Positions 11,664 through 23,451 of a DNA stretch of 64,000 nucleotides are shown piece after piece. How positions within the stretch are numbered: position 1 is the first letter of the stretch; each line of letters begins with the position of its first letter. The DNA is from Acorus gramineus (lineage: Eukaryota > Streptophyta > Magnoliopsida > Acorales > Acoraceae). The stretch is taken from positions 20,333,941 through 20,397,940 of the forward strand of contig CM060856.1 in NCBI GenBank assembly GCA_030737835.1, in the 5' to 3' direction. A model generated the notes under the pieces. The model worked only from the letters and a program-made list of their open reading frames with translations, did not search any database and was not told where the DNA came from. Both the position numbers and the translations under genes were made by a program.

Positions 11664-12702
11664 GGAAAAAATCCATATAACCCCCTGAAATCTGGCCTAA
11701 ATCCATATAACCCCCTGCAATCTTCATATATCCATATAACTCCCCTGTAATCATACCCCAAAATCCATATAACCCCCTCCATCTGCCTTCCATCAGTCAA
11801 GTTAACGGCGATGAATTTATGCAGGGGGTTATATGGATTTTTTCCAAAAAAAAAATTTTATTTTTTTTCTTTACATGTGGTTTAAAAATTGAGCTGTTTA
11901 ACATTTACTTTTGAATTTTTTTTCAAAATACCATGCACCTTTAATTTTAATCAAAGAAAATGGTTATTTAAATCATAAACACATACAAGATCACCCACCA
12001 AAAAGATATAAGTAAAAAAGATATATATTCTATCTTTTTGTATTTTAAAAAAGAACTCAAAATTACTCATCCACATACAGTTTATCCCTAACAAAAATCA
12101 CTCTCATGACACCAAAACAAGATGTGCCCCAAGATTTAATAAAAAAATAAAATTCATCCTCTTGGCATTTTTGAATTTTTAGAAAAAAAATTTTGAAAAA
12201 CTGTCACATCTCTCATACTTATTCCCAACACAAATAATTTATGCAGGGGTATAGTTGTCATTTAAAAATTCATAAACTCTTATCCATCTCTTATCTACCA
12301 TTTATCCTTATTTTATCCAAGGTGAATCAAACAACAAAAAATATCAATTTTACGTTTCCCAATGAGAATAACAGAAAAGACAACAAAACAAATATTTACA
12401 ATCCATTAGATGTTAATGCATGTAAATGTTAATTTACTCTATTATTAATGTGTTAGGGTATTGGTTATGAAATCACATGTCATTTATAATTTAAAAAAAA
12501 AACATAAATAAAATTTTTTTTGGGAAAAATCCATATAACCCCCTGCATAAATTCAACGCCGTTAACTCGACTAACGGAAGGAGGACGGAGAGGGTTATAT
12601 GAATTTTGGGGTCCGATTACAGGGGGTTATATGGATATATGAAGATTGCAGGAGGTTATATGGATTTAGGACAGATTTCAAGGGGTTATATGGAATTTTT
12701 TC
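11664..12702. mobile_element. Mutator-like non-autonomous element with 9-bp TSD
   Basis: Nine bases TTATTTTTA flank the element exactly at 11655-11663 and 12703-12711. The terminal inverted repeats run about 180 bp. They begin GGAAAAAATCCATATAACCC on the left and the matching GAAAAAATTCCATATAACCC on the right strand. Each arm contains about four spaced copies of CCATATAACCCCCTG-type words. The interior (11840-12500) is AT-rich with no credible protein. TIR length and 9-bp TSD are typical of Mutator-like elements. Confidence 0.85.
12187..12425. repeat. Dispersed repeat shared with 17430-17570
   Basis: The segment around TTTATGCAGGGGTATAGTTG, followed by a TTATCC-rich stretch, is closely similar in order and wording to 17430-17570. 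The copy here lies inside the Mutator-like element, so it was either carried by that element or inserted into it. It does not appear to encode protein. Confidence 0.6.
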
Positions 12703-12711
12703 TTATTTTTA

Positions 12712-13321
12712 ACTTCCTATAAATTTTTTAATATGTTCAAACTTCATTGCTTATAAAGTTACTGTAACATTAATAATAATTTTTTTTAAGTGATCGACCT
12801 ATTAAACATCATGCTATTCGCCTATTCTATTTTAAAACTAAAATAAATGGTAACCTATTATGCAAGGAAACTATATATCCAAAGGAGCTATATTATTTTA
12901 TTATTAATTAATAAAAAGTGAAAGATGAAAGTTGTACGGATGATTTTTTTTCTTTTTTATACGAATTTTTTTGGAACAAAGAGAATGTACTTTAGCATCC
13001 GCAATGAAGATCACTACGTTAAAAAAAAACAATAAAGTGCTCTAAGAGGACCATTTAGAACAATTCTTATCTAGAATTTTGTCTTTTATCTCTATCTATT
13101 TTAAACTAGTATTACCCTCTCAAAACTGAACATTTTCAAACATTGTCATTGTTAATTAAAAGTAAAAAGAATACTTTGGTAAATAAATACGAATAAACAT
13201 TAATTGAATCAAAATTACTGAAAAAAGTATAAAAATGTTAGTTGATTATATCTTAAAAAAAAATTAAATATTGATCACATTTAATATATTAACGATGTAT
13301 TTTCTCAAGTGCCAACATGGT
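12712..13321. other. AT-rich spacer, nothing recognised
   Basis: Homopolymer A/T runs and short direct repeats only. No open frame with a family resemblance was found on either strand. Confidence 0.5.
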
Positions 13322-13330
13322 AAAAATTAA

Positions 13331-14101
13331 GGGAAAATGACTAAAAAAAATCTATCAAAAGTTAGAAATACCCAAATTAGCCACTTTTTAAAATTATACC
13401 TAAAAAAGTTTCATTTTAGAATTTTGAAAACACAAAAGACTAATCTACCCTTATGCAATTAAATCCTTAATGCATTCCATATCTCTTAACTTTGTTAAAA
13501 TATTTCACCCTCTTAATTTTATTAATATATTTAACACATTTTCATGTAGATCAATTTTTTTTATTGTAAATTCTTTGTAATTAGGTGGATTTTGTGAAAT
13601 ATGTACTAATATAATTTGAGTTTTTAATGATGAACTCCATTAAATGTTGATATTTTTTAAAAAAAAATGGATATGTACTAATGATATCATAAAAATATGT
13701 AAATAGCAAAAAAATAAAAAATGTGAATAAAGATTTAGAATACTAAAATATCATCTGCTGCATTGGGGCACAACACAATTTAAATTAAAATTATGATTAT
13801 ACACAGTGAAAAATGATAAACAATATCATGTAAGATATATATAAGAAACACAAAGTATGATATATAATAACAAAACCTCTAAGAGAATTGATTTTCATTA
13901 TGTATAGAGAAATTGTTGTTTTGTAGGAAAAATAGATTTTTAGTGTGGAATAAAGAGGGATATTAAAGATTTAATTACATAAGGGCAGATTAGTCTTTTG
14001 TGTTTCCAAAACTGTGAAATGAGATTTTTTTAGATATAATTTTTAAAAATTGTTGATTTGGGTATTTCAAACTCTTAGGAGATTTTTTTGGTCATTTTTC
14101 C
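13331..14101. mobile_element. Second Mutator-like element, 771 bp, 9-bp TSD
   Basis: The flanking duplication AAAAATTAA is present at 13322-13330 and 14102-14110. The arms are about 140 bp. The left starts GGGAAAATGACTAAAAAAAA and the right strand starts GGAAAAATGACCAAAAAAAT. The arms stay alignable through AAACACAAAAGACTAATCT to TTAAATC. The interior is AT-rich and non-coding. Sequence differs from the 11664-12702 element apart from the extreme end. Confidence 0.85.
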
Positions 14102-14110
14102 AAAAATTAA

Positions 14111-16097
14111 TATACATAATAAAAATTATATATGTTTTCAAATAAATTAAAAATATATAAAATGAACTTCCAAATTAAGAGATTTGTCTATGCGTTTCTA
14201 AATTCAGAAAACACACACACACATATACATATATTTATATATGAATGGTTTCACAAAATCTATTAAAATATATATTTTTATTAAAATACATATATATTAT
14301 TAAAAAAAAAATCTAAAACGACATGCAAACTGCAAGCATGATCATAAACAGGTTTCACTCTAGAGTTATTTATTTATTTATTTATTATTTAATATTATTT
14401 TGAAATCCCAATAGGATGAACAAAAACAGGGATAGGTGATGCAGAGGTGACGCACAAAGCCGCTTTGAACATTTCACTCATAACGGCCCTGGATCCGTGA
14501 GGATTCAATGACGTCATCCAATCTCCTTCAATTTTGTACCCTTCTCTCTTTTAATATTTTTGAATTAATATTAATAAAATAATATGTATAACCTAAAATA
14601 TTATTATTTGACAAGTGAACCCTTATTTATTTTTTATTTATTTTTTAATGAAATGTAGTCATACTTAATTTCATAAGTGACCCTTATTTATTTTAACCAT
14701 GGTGGTTTCTGTTTTTTTAAACATCAAGTAGTATTATTAGTTTGAGGTATTCCAAATCCAGAACAATTTCAATTCAGTTTAGGTTGAGTTTTTTCATTCT
14801 GATTTTGTTGCATAATGGAACGGTTCTGCCTGCATTTGAATTAGTACAAAGAACTAGTCTTTCTCACGCACAATGTGAGCATTATTTTTTTTTTATTTAC
14901 ACGTACGATTTGTGTGTAAATAAAAATAAAATCTGTTCACAATCAATATCCCTTTTTTTTTAATCCATTCATATGCGATATAATATATCATGTTATATAT
15001 ATATAAATGTTATAATGAAAATTTTAATAATGATTAAATAAATCATTTATAGAATTTATTATCGAATTACACATAAAAGAGATATGCTTTGTATATATAT
15101 ACCCCTCACCAACCATATATTGTAAAAATATACCATTTGAAACTCTAAAACCAACAATATTGCTTAAATGAATAAACAACTTATAACTTTTCAAATATAA
15201 CTCCGATTTGGGTGATCAATATCTTATTAGAAAAAAAATTTCAATATATAAGGATATATACTTATGATTGTAAAATAGTTTTTTTTTCATAAATGATTAT
15301 TTCACAATGAAAAGTGAAATTAAACATTGAAACTTGTATTTGATCAGAAGTTATCTATTTCTCACCTATATTCCATGATTATCTCAATCTAAATCTATCA
15401 AAAAATAAAAATAAAAAAAATAAATATGATGATGCGGCACGATCACTACCATTCATTCAATATATCTTAAAAAAACCATTAAAAATATTGAGATTAATTT
15501 GATATACATGAGTATGATATTATCCGATTCATATATATACACATATATAAATAAATAGATTTTTTTTGTCCTTATACCAATATAAAATTAATAAAAATAT
15601 TTTTCCATTCTTAAAATTTAATCTAAAATCAAAGATAATTAAAAACTAGGGGTAAATTCAAAAAATGAAAATATTACAAAGGAACCGACTTGAAAACTTA
15701 AACATTTTTTCTTAATATAATAGATAGATTAATTATTGTCAGGACATCTAATTTTTTTAAATTTGTGTGGTTCAAAAAATTAGAATAAATAACCCTACAA
15801 AACTTTTTCTGTTCTTAAAATAGGAACTGATCAGGAACACATAACCCATATTACATCAAATTGAATCCGAACAGATACTATTCACTTCATTTCGGTTTAA
15901 AATAAATGGTCAACTAAATCAAATTTAGTTCAAAAAGAAAATATTAGGTTTTTGTAAACTAAGTGTGCATTTGGTGCTTAATCAGAGTATTCAACTAGAA
16001 AACACAATTTTCTAGTCTTGTGCAACAAAGATTTTTTTTAAAAATGCTAATCTTCTTGTGCAATATACTCTCTTTTGAGTATTGTCACATGCTATCT

Positions 16098-16128
<31 letters not shown>

Positions 16129-16296
16129 GATAGTCATATTTTATCTAACGAAATATATACTAGATGAATTACAAATTTTTAATCGTTCTGAAACAACATA
16201 TACACAATTTATTTGAGTATGATTAAGGTTTAAGCATTACATGCATGAAATATACTTCTTTACCAAATTAAATCAAAACTATTAAAAACCATTAAG
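14111..16296. other. AT-rich spacer with simple repeats
   Basis: No gene is visible. It contains a TTTA run at about 14370-14400 and a (TA)n tract at about 16097-16125. The rest is unassigned A/T-rich sequence with stops in all frames. Confidence 0.5.
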
Positions 16297-16753
16297 CCCC
16301 CATTTGGGTAACGGGTTAAGCTCGGATAAGAGTGGTATAAGAATGGATAGGAAAAATGACTGTTTGTTTGCAAAGTATAACTTGGTATTACTAAGCCAGT
16401 TTAAACAAGTATAAGAAAGTATAACAATTCTAAGTAACCCCTAACATAAGCTATACTCAATTTATCTATTCCTATGGGCTCACATGTCAAATCAACTTTT
16501 TACACCTTATCACATCAAATCACCTATCAACACCTCTTATACACCAAAGGGCCCACATGTCAAATCAACTTTTTTACACTTTATTTATATTTTATTCTTT
16601 ATCAACCAAACAACTCAACCTTTATTCTTACGTTTTCCAATGAGAATAATAAAAAACACAATCAAAACATAAAATCTCTTATTCCTGTAGAATTGTTATC
16701 TATACTGGTATAGTTATTTATCCAGAATAACTCAATTACTCAATCCAAACGGG
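16297..16753. mobile_element. MITE with CCCATTTGGG/CCAAACGGG ends
   Basis: The left end reads GCCCCCATTTGGGTAACGGG and the right end reads ..CAATCCAAACGGG, a short imperfect inverted repeat. TAA occurs on each side. The interior has CACATGTCAAATCAACTTTT twice and the block TTATTCTTACGTTTTCCAA. Both resemble the 60353-60793 element, so the two belong to one family. It has no coding capacity. Confidence 0.6.
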
Positions 16754-19700
16754 ATAAAAGAATACTGCATACAAAATCATTCTTAATATTATTCATATTT
16801 TTTAAATTTATTTATAAAAAATAGGATCTCGGTTGGATATTGATTCCCTAGTTTGGTTTTCATAATCATGCCCACTTCTTCTTCTTTAAGTTTTGTTTCC
16901 TAACCAGATATATCACACGTCACATCACACTCTCTGATCCACAGATGGAGACCCCTTACTAAAAAGAATATATTAAGTTTAATTAAACATTACAAGCCTA
17001 ATCACGTAGTTGGATTTTTGTTTTATTGAGAAAGGTAAACGTCGCACTCAAGTTTGCGTGACAGCTTTTATGAGGCTTTGCCTCAACCAAGTGACATGCA
17101 TGGCTACCATAGTGATCTCAGGTTGATTTTTCTCAACAATGGAAATTATGGTTTGGGAGACCATAGAATTTGTTTTTCCCAAAGTGAGATGAGTATTTTT
17201 ACCCCTTTGGAGAATTTTAAAAAATTAATAATAAAAATTATTGAGAGAATAAATCTTGATAGTTATATATGTACAAGTTAAAAATAAATCTAATAACTAT
17301 ACTAGGGGTTGTGAAATTGTTGATATGTGCTTATATATTGACAATTGATGAAAATTCTGTGCATTTAAAAAAATTATCATATTTAACACACACACACACA
17401 AAAAAAGTTGCGAATATGATCTATCATATCATACACACATGTTTCACACTTATTCCTAAATATAAACAATTTATGCAGAGATATAATTGTCATTTAAAAA
17501 GTCATGATATTTTTTGCATCTCTTATTTATCATTTATTCTTATTTTATCAAATGTAAACAAAAATAAATATCTATTGTGTATATATATATTTTAAAATAT
17601 AAACAAATATTTAATTTAATTCATTCAAATATATGCTTCAATTTTTAGTAAATGTATTTTTATTAGACTGATATAAATATTCAGAAATAATTTAAAATGT
17701 ATTGGGATGATAAAAGTAACTCTTGGAATTATTGCCTTTCATTAAAAAAAAAAAATTATCTGATGTTTTTATCATGATGTCTAAGGAATGGAGATGAGGA
17801 TGGGTGTCGGTGCTTAATGATTGAAAACATCAAGTGGGTGTTTGGATGTGTTCATGGTTCTATAATAATGATACTTGGTTGGATGCATTTTTTTTTTTAC
17901 TTGGTGGATAAGATATGATAGAATACCCCATATTTTGAGTGAATCCAACTATAAATTCAAAAACTTAATCACCCTGCTGTGAGTGCCAAATTTCTTTAAT
18001 GAATGTATAGTAGTACGCAATGTCTTCTAAAGTGGGTCAAAATATCAAATTTTAATTTTTTATAGAGATTTTTTAATAAATTTTACAATTTTTACAGGGA
18101 TGCATTGGACGAGTTTTTTTGTTTGTTTGTTTTTATTGGTGTGGTTTGACCTTGAAATGGATTGGGATACTGATTTGGATACTGATATCATCTCTACAAA
18201 AATATTCATAATAAATAATTTTATTTTATTGTTATAAAATTATATTAAATTAGACATACATGCATATGTTATCTCTATGCTAAAAGATTTTTTTCAATGA
18301 AATCTGTGTAGATTAATTGTTTTAAAATTTGAGAAGCAAAGATGGATTAATTTTATAAATATTTTCCAGTTTCCACATCACATGAAAGTAAATTAAATAT
18401 TTTTTATAAATTAATAATGCTATATTATTTAGTTTTTTGTGTAACCAATTAGCCTTAACTCTCATTTCGAGAACGGGTTTGGGAAGCTTTTGGATTTGCA
18501 TAAAGCTGTTTTCCTTAAACCCATTTCCGAAAAGAAAAAAAAAAGGATGGAGCTTAATTAAAAGCTGAAGACACTTTTTACAAATAAATGTTTAATAGCT
18601 AGCTTTTTCTTAACACAGGGAAAAGTAACTTCTTGAAAACTCGATTTTAAACCCAGTTTTCAAGAAAAAAAACTAAGTCTCAAACCCGTTTTCAGACTGC
18701 CATACAAAAAGGACAACCGGAAGTGTTCAAAATTAATATTTAATGATCATATTAAAGGAAGAATGGAAATTGGTATGCTCAACCACTTTCAGCCACACAT
18801 TTTGAACTTTTTAAGTAAATATTAGACTAAAAAAATACATACTCATAGAACAAAATGAATGTAGTTTTGCGATTTTTGTAATAAAATATATATTGAGATA
18901 GTGAAGAATATACTTAATGATCGATGTGGCGATTGTAAATGGGAATGTTTTGTCAATTAGAGATTCATAATACATATTCGTCGATTGTATGGTTTAGATA
19001 TAATTTCGCTATTAGGATGAATAATCTACAAAACAAAAGCATAATAACTGTAATTAATTGTGATTATTGACTATAACAACTCAACAAGCTTGTCTTTGTC
19101 ACACTAACAAGAACAACCTTTTTAAAAACCTTCAAAATGAAACATTCATGTCATGCCATGCCATGCCATGTGTATACCACATGCCTTCTCCTTTTCGCTT
19201 CCAAAAGACTATTGGATTCCAAAAGTGGGTGGATGACCTCACATATCATTATAAGTGTGTGTGTGTGTGTTTTTTTTTTTTCAATTGAGGACAGGGAAGA
19301 CCATGGGACCCTTGTATGTTTAGACATTCAAATCAAATCGTTATAATTAGTCTGAGCATCCGAACAAACAACTTGACTGATTTTTATAAAAGCTGTAATT
19401 AGAAAGAAAAGACTTCAAAAATCTCTTTTTTAGATTCAACAATACTTTTTTTGGTTAGTCAGTTTCAGCTTAAGATGATTTTCAGGTCTTTCCTCTTTGA
19501 ATCATAAAATGGTTGTGCATGTGGTAATTAGTCACTCATATTGGTTGGTACCAAAAATATTAAAAATACTTCTGATGTTAGAATACTATTTTTTTTTTAT
19601 TCTCAAACAATAGTTAAATTACTGGACTTTATGAGATGGATGAGAATGTTATCATTTATCTACTCAATGAGTGGATATATAATATAAAAATAATTATGTA

Positions 19701-19942
19701 AAGTATTGATAAAATATGTGCATTATTTACCACTCTCATCTCCTTTATGTTACAACAAATTTCACACAGAAATTAATTTATATTTTAAAAATATATACAT
19801 TATGTCAAAAGTTAAATTAGATTATAAATAAGACTAATTAACTTATTAAGTTTTCAAAAGATAAAGATGAGTTAAGTTCATAAATATTGTATTATGATAC
19901 CCTATTTTGTAATACTATGCCAATAATTCATAACATGTTGTT
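16754..19942. other. AT-rich spacer with repeat remnants
   Basis: No gene recognised. A segment at 17430-17570 resembles 12187-12425. A possible small inverted-repeat element lies at about 18455-18705 (GAACGGGTTTGGGAAGC at left and the complement of AAACGGGTTTGAGACTTAG at right). Short simple repeats include CATGC at 19150-19170 and (GT)n at about 19255-19270. Confidence 0.4.
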
Positions 19943-19958
19943 AAAGGAGTCTAAGTGT

Positions 19959-20461
19959 GCAGAGTGATTCTAAAGTTGCATTACTTTGGATCACTTCTTG
20001 CAGCATGGTTTCAATGGAAAGGGCGATGGTTGGTAAATTCTATCAAAGAGGACATCATTTCCTTCTCAGGGATCAAATTCTCCCACATCCATAGAGAGGG
20101 AAATAACCCGGCTGATCTTCTAGCTAGCACTCAGAGTCAACTAGGGGTCACTCGCTATAGCCCTTCTCAAGTTTGGCCAGCACTAAAGAACCTCCTAGAC
20201 AGAGATTGCAGTGGTATCATGTATATTAGTAAAAAGCCTTGTTAGCACACTTTTGTCAGTTTTTGAGTTCTTTCGGTGTAACCTGGTGAACTAAGAAAGG
20301 GTGAGGTGGATGCACAGTCCTTGTTCACTCGGTTTTTTCCCTCGCCACACCAATTTCTCAGTTCACTTTGGTTAATTTATATTAGCAATGTAACCCTTGA
20401 ATCTTTTTGAACATTTGCTAAATATTATGATGAAATACAATTTTGGACTTACAAAAAAAAA
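19959..20461 (+). mobile_element. 5'-truncated LINE with RNase H remnant and 16-bp TSD
   Basis: AAAGGAGTCTAAGTGT occurs exactly at 19943-19958 and again right after the A-tail at 20462-20477, which marks a target-primed insertion of about 500 bp. The inserted piece starts inside an RNase H-like domain. It shows QSDSKVALLWI in one frame, then SHIHREGNNPADLLAS after a small frame slip. This is the C-terminal RNase H end of some plant LINE ORF2 proteins. After the stop near 20245 comes a 3' untranslated segment and a run of about 12 A. Confidence 0.85.
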
Positions 20462-20477
20462 AAAGGAGTCTAAGTGT

Positions 20478-22801
20478 CTAAAATGAAATGTTTATGATCG
20501 TAATGTTTTGATATCGTGATTTTTTTTTTTAGCACAAGTTGAGATTTTTCTTCTTTTATTATTCATAAAGAGTCTTAGACTTGATTTCATTCAACATTTG
20601 TTTTTCACAGGTAGGGACTTGATCCTAAGACCCTATGCCTCCAAATTTTGTTGTGAATTGAATTCCGAGTCCAGCCCCTTCAAATTATTTCCCAACTTTG
20701 AGAGATAAGCATTCATACCCATTTTAAAAAAGAACACATTGCTTAATGTTTCTTGATATATTAAGCTAAAATATTTCTTCCACATCCAAATCAAGTGTTG
20801 ATACAATTAACTCATTCATATAGTTTTAACTTAGTATATCAAATCTCTAATAAAGTATATACTCAGTTAGATCATTATACTCTATTAAAAAAATAAGAGG
20901 TATGCATTCAATCCTTTCATATATATAATTAATTCATTCAATTAATCAATCTATAAATATGAGTAAAAATATGAAATGAACATTATATTTGTAGCATGAA
21001 ATTGAACTGAATCATTTTTATATTGAACTAAAAAAGATTTGAATTAATTCAAATCATATAAAAATTTAAATAACTAAGATAATCGATCAATCTTATTGAA
21101 CAACAAGTAATTAGAATTATTAATGAGTTAGGCCACTAATATACTATGGACATGTTTGTTGTAGCTTAAATTTGCATATTATAGATTGTGACTTATAAAT
21201 TATATATTATAACTTTTATGATAGCAGTTAACATGTTTGTTGTAGCTGTTGAAAAGCAGAGGATAAACAGTTATGAATGTTTGTTATAATAAGATGTAAA
21301 ATAGTTTTTTACTGTGTAATTATCAAAAATACTCCTTCTAAAAGTGGAAGTTAAATTTAATTTCTCTTTGATAAAAGATTGTGGTTTTACTTATAAAATA
21401 ATGATGACCACTCATCTTCCATAAATATTAAATAATATGTAAAAAAAGTTAATGAAATCTTGAATTCTACATTAATTAAAAAAATAGAACTTGAAAAACA
21501 AAAATATACAACTTGATCTCTATTTTTAAAAAACACAACTAAAATATTCTAGCTATAATCTAAATTTTATCTAAGAAAAAAAAAACATTACTACATAAAG
21601 TTTTAATCTTGTATATGTTATCTCATATATTTGAAAGATAAAAGAAATATCTAGAGGAGACGAAAAGACATGTCCTTACTAAATAAAGTGAATGATAGTA
21701 ATGGCCAACATAATTTTTTTTCAAATAATCCATAAATTATAATATGAAAAACACATTTAACTCAGTTTAAAAATTATAATTTTTTTAAATTATTTTTAAT
21801 TTAAATAAATTTAAACAAACATGCAACAACAGTTTAATTAAGCTAAAAACTACAATCGTCCATGTAACTGTTGCATTGTTGCACGCGTGCGACCAAAATG
21901 ATTGCAACGTATCCTTGATGGACGTAGCGAACGTACGCAACCGAAATCATACGGTGGTCTCTGACACATCGATCTGATGGCCGAGGAATCAGACGGCCAC
22001 CGTGACGTCTGATTGGACGCGCCAGTTTTCAGCTACGGCTCGCACGTGACAAGCCGGGATCCGTTACACACGTGTCAAACCCACATGTTGATGTTGGCTT
22101 TTTTTATTAAAAAAAAAAAACGGGGTACGTCTTTATTCTCTCTCTCTCTCTCGTGAACTGTGAAGAGCACATGCTGCCGGCCGGGGAGAGGGGTCTATTG
22201 TAATTTTGTTGCCATGTGAATTGGAATTTTTTTACGTTTTAACCCCCCCACGTTTCGTTGAATTACACTGCGCCCCCCCCCCCCCCCCCCCCTGTTGACT
22301 TGTGTGTGGATGAGTAAGTGCTGGAAAGCTTTCACTGTTTGTTTTCAATATTCTTTTTTCTTTACAAGGTTGGGGCCCAAAGTGGAGCTGATGATGTTGA
22401 TCATTTGTAATGCCCATTGAAACAATCACTTCATTATTTATGGTAGAGTAATCCATTTAATTTGTTTGACAATTCTAACCATTGTTTGTAGGGTCCATTT
22501 TTAATGTCCCAGCCACAAAACGACACGTATTGATGTATTGATCGAATCACCCATGCATTTGATTGATATTTTTCAATCAGATGCCACCTCATCTTAAACA
22601 GATGGTTTTTCTTTTCTTTTTTAAACTTATTCAAGGTTATCCAAACATAGATTCAACATAAACGCTATCCGGGATCCCAACGTGATAATATTGAATCTTG
22701 TTAGATTACATATATATATATATTGTATTATTTTATTGCATATGTAACACTATCATATATCATTATGTAAAGGATTTTAGTCTCTCTTCTAATATAATTA
22801 A
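20478..22801. other. Gene-free stretch with a GC-richer patch and poly(C)
   Basis: Mostly AT-rich and unassigned. A possible MITE lies at about 21147-21860, with inverted ACATGTTTGTTGTAGCTTAAA-like ends. The patch 21880-22220 is less AT-rich and has two G-box words, CACGTGAC near 22033 and CACGTGTC near 22069. It might be promoter debris, but no gene follows. A run of about 20 C lies at 22273-22292. Confidence 0.4.
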
Positions 22802-22806
22802 GTGTC

Positions 22807-23114
22807 TGTTGTAAACTAAATAGAATATGATATATAAGAGTATATAAACAAAGCACACAAGCATATAGAAGAGAAGTAGAGATAAATTCTTATTCACTAT
22901 TGTTGGTTGAATACAAGAGAGAACCCCTCTATTTATATGGTGCATAGAGGAATCCCAAAGGTGGAGAGTTACAAGTCTATAGAGGTGAGGGGGAGATAGT
23001 GGGGCAATAATGGGAGTGTTATGTAATAGAAGAGTGGGGGAGGTTATGGAGTTGAATAGTAGGGGAGGTTATGTGTTAGAAAAGTGGTGGTTATCCACCA
23101 CCATATTCACAACA
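22807..23114. mobile_element. Solo LTR, 308 bp
   Basis: The segment starts TGTTGTAAAC and ends CACAACA, giving TGTTGT/ACAACA inverted termini. It is flanked exactly by GTGTC at 22802-22806 and 23115-23119, the 5-bp duplication expected of LTR retrotransposons. No internal domain or second LTR is present. Size and ends fit a small copia-type or TRIM LTR, but the family is not assigned. Confidence 0.85.
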
Positions 23115-23161
23115 GTGTCATTATTCTCTATTTAAATATAACAAATCATATATGTTAGAGA

Positions 23162-23451
23162 CCGGATTTAGTGAGGATTGGATCCGGTCAATTCCGTCAA
23201 TATCGAACTAGACGACGTGAAAATTGAACTGCACAACCAATTATTGAGTATATATTTCACTCTCTTATTAGATATTGAAGATACTTAAAAATTTATATTT
23301 TCTTCAATAGTTGATTGGATTAAATAAAATAGTGAAATATATATCCAATAATTGGTTATACAGTTCGATTTATAGGTGATACAGTTCGATTTTCACGTCG
23401 TCCAGTTCGATACTGACCGAACTCATCGGATCCAGTCCTGACTGTATCTAG
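23162..23451. mobile_element. Long-hairpin MITE, copy 1
   Basis: The two halves are inverted copies: GGATTGGATCCGGTC..TATCGAAC at left, and the complement of TTCGATACTGACCGAACTCA at right. Between them are inverted TTGAGTATATATTTCACT segments around a short loop near 23270-23320. The right arm has an extra segment of about 22 bp that repeats ACAGTTCGAT. Copy 2 lies at 38524-38779. Confidence 0.75.

Noticed and set aside
20520-20700. Minus-strand SINE with GGATCAAGTCCC as B box
   Set aside because: A T-run at the right place suggests it, but no A box or duplication could be read.
21880-22220. Promoter of a gene near 22 kb
   Set aside because: Two G-box words are present, but no coding exon follows on either strand.
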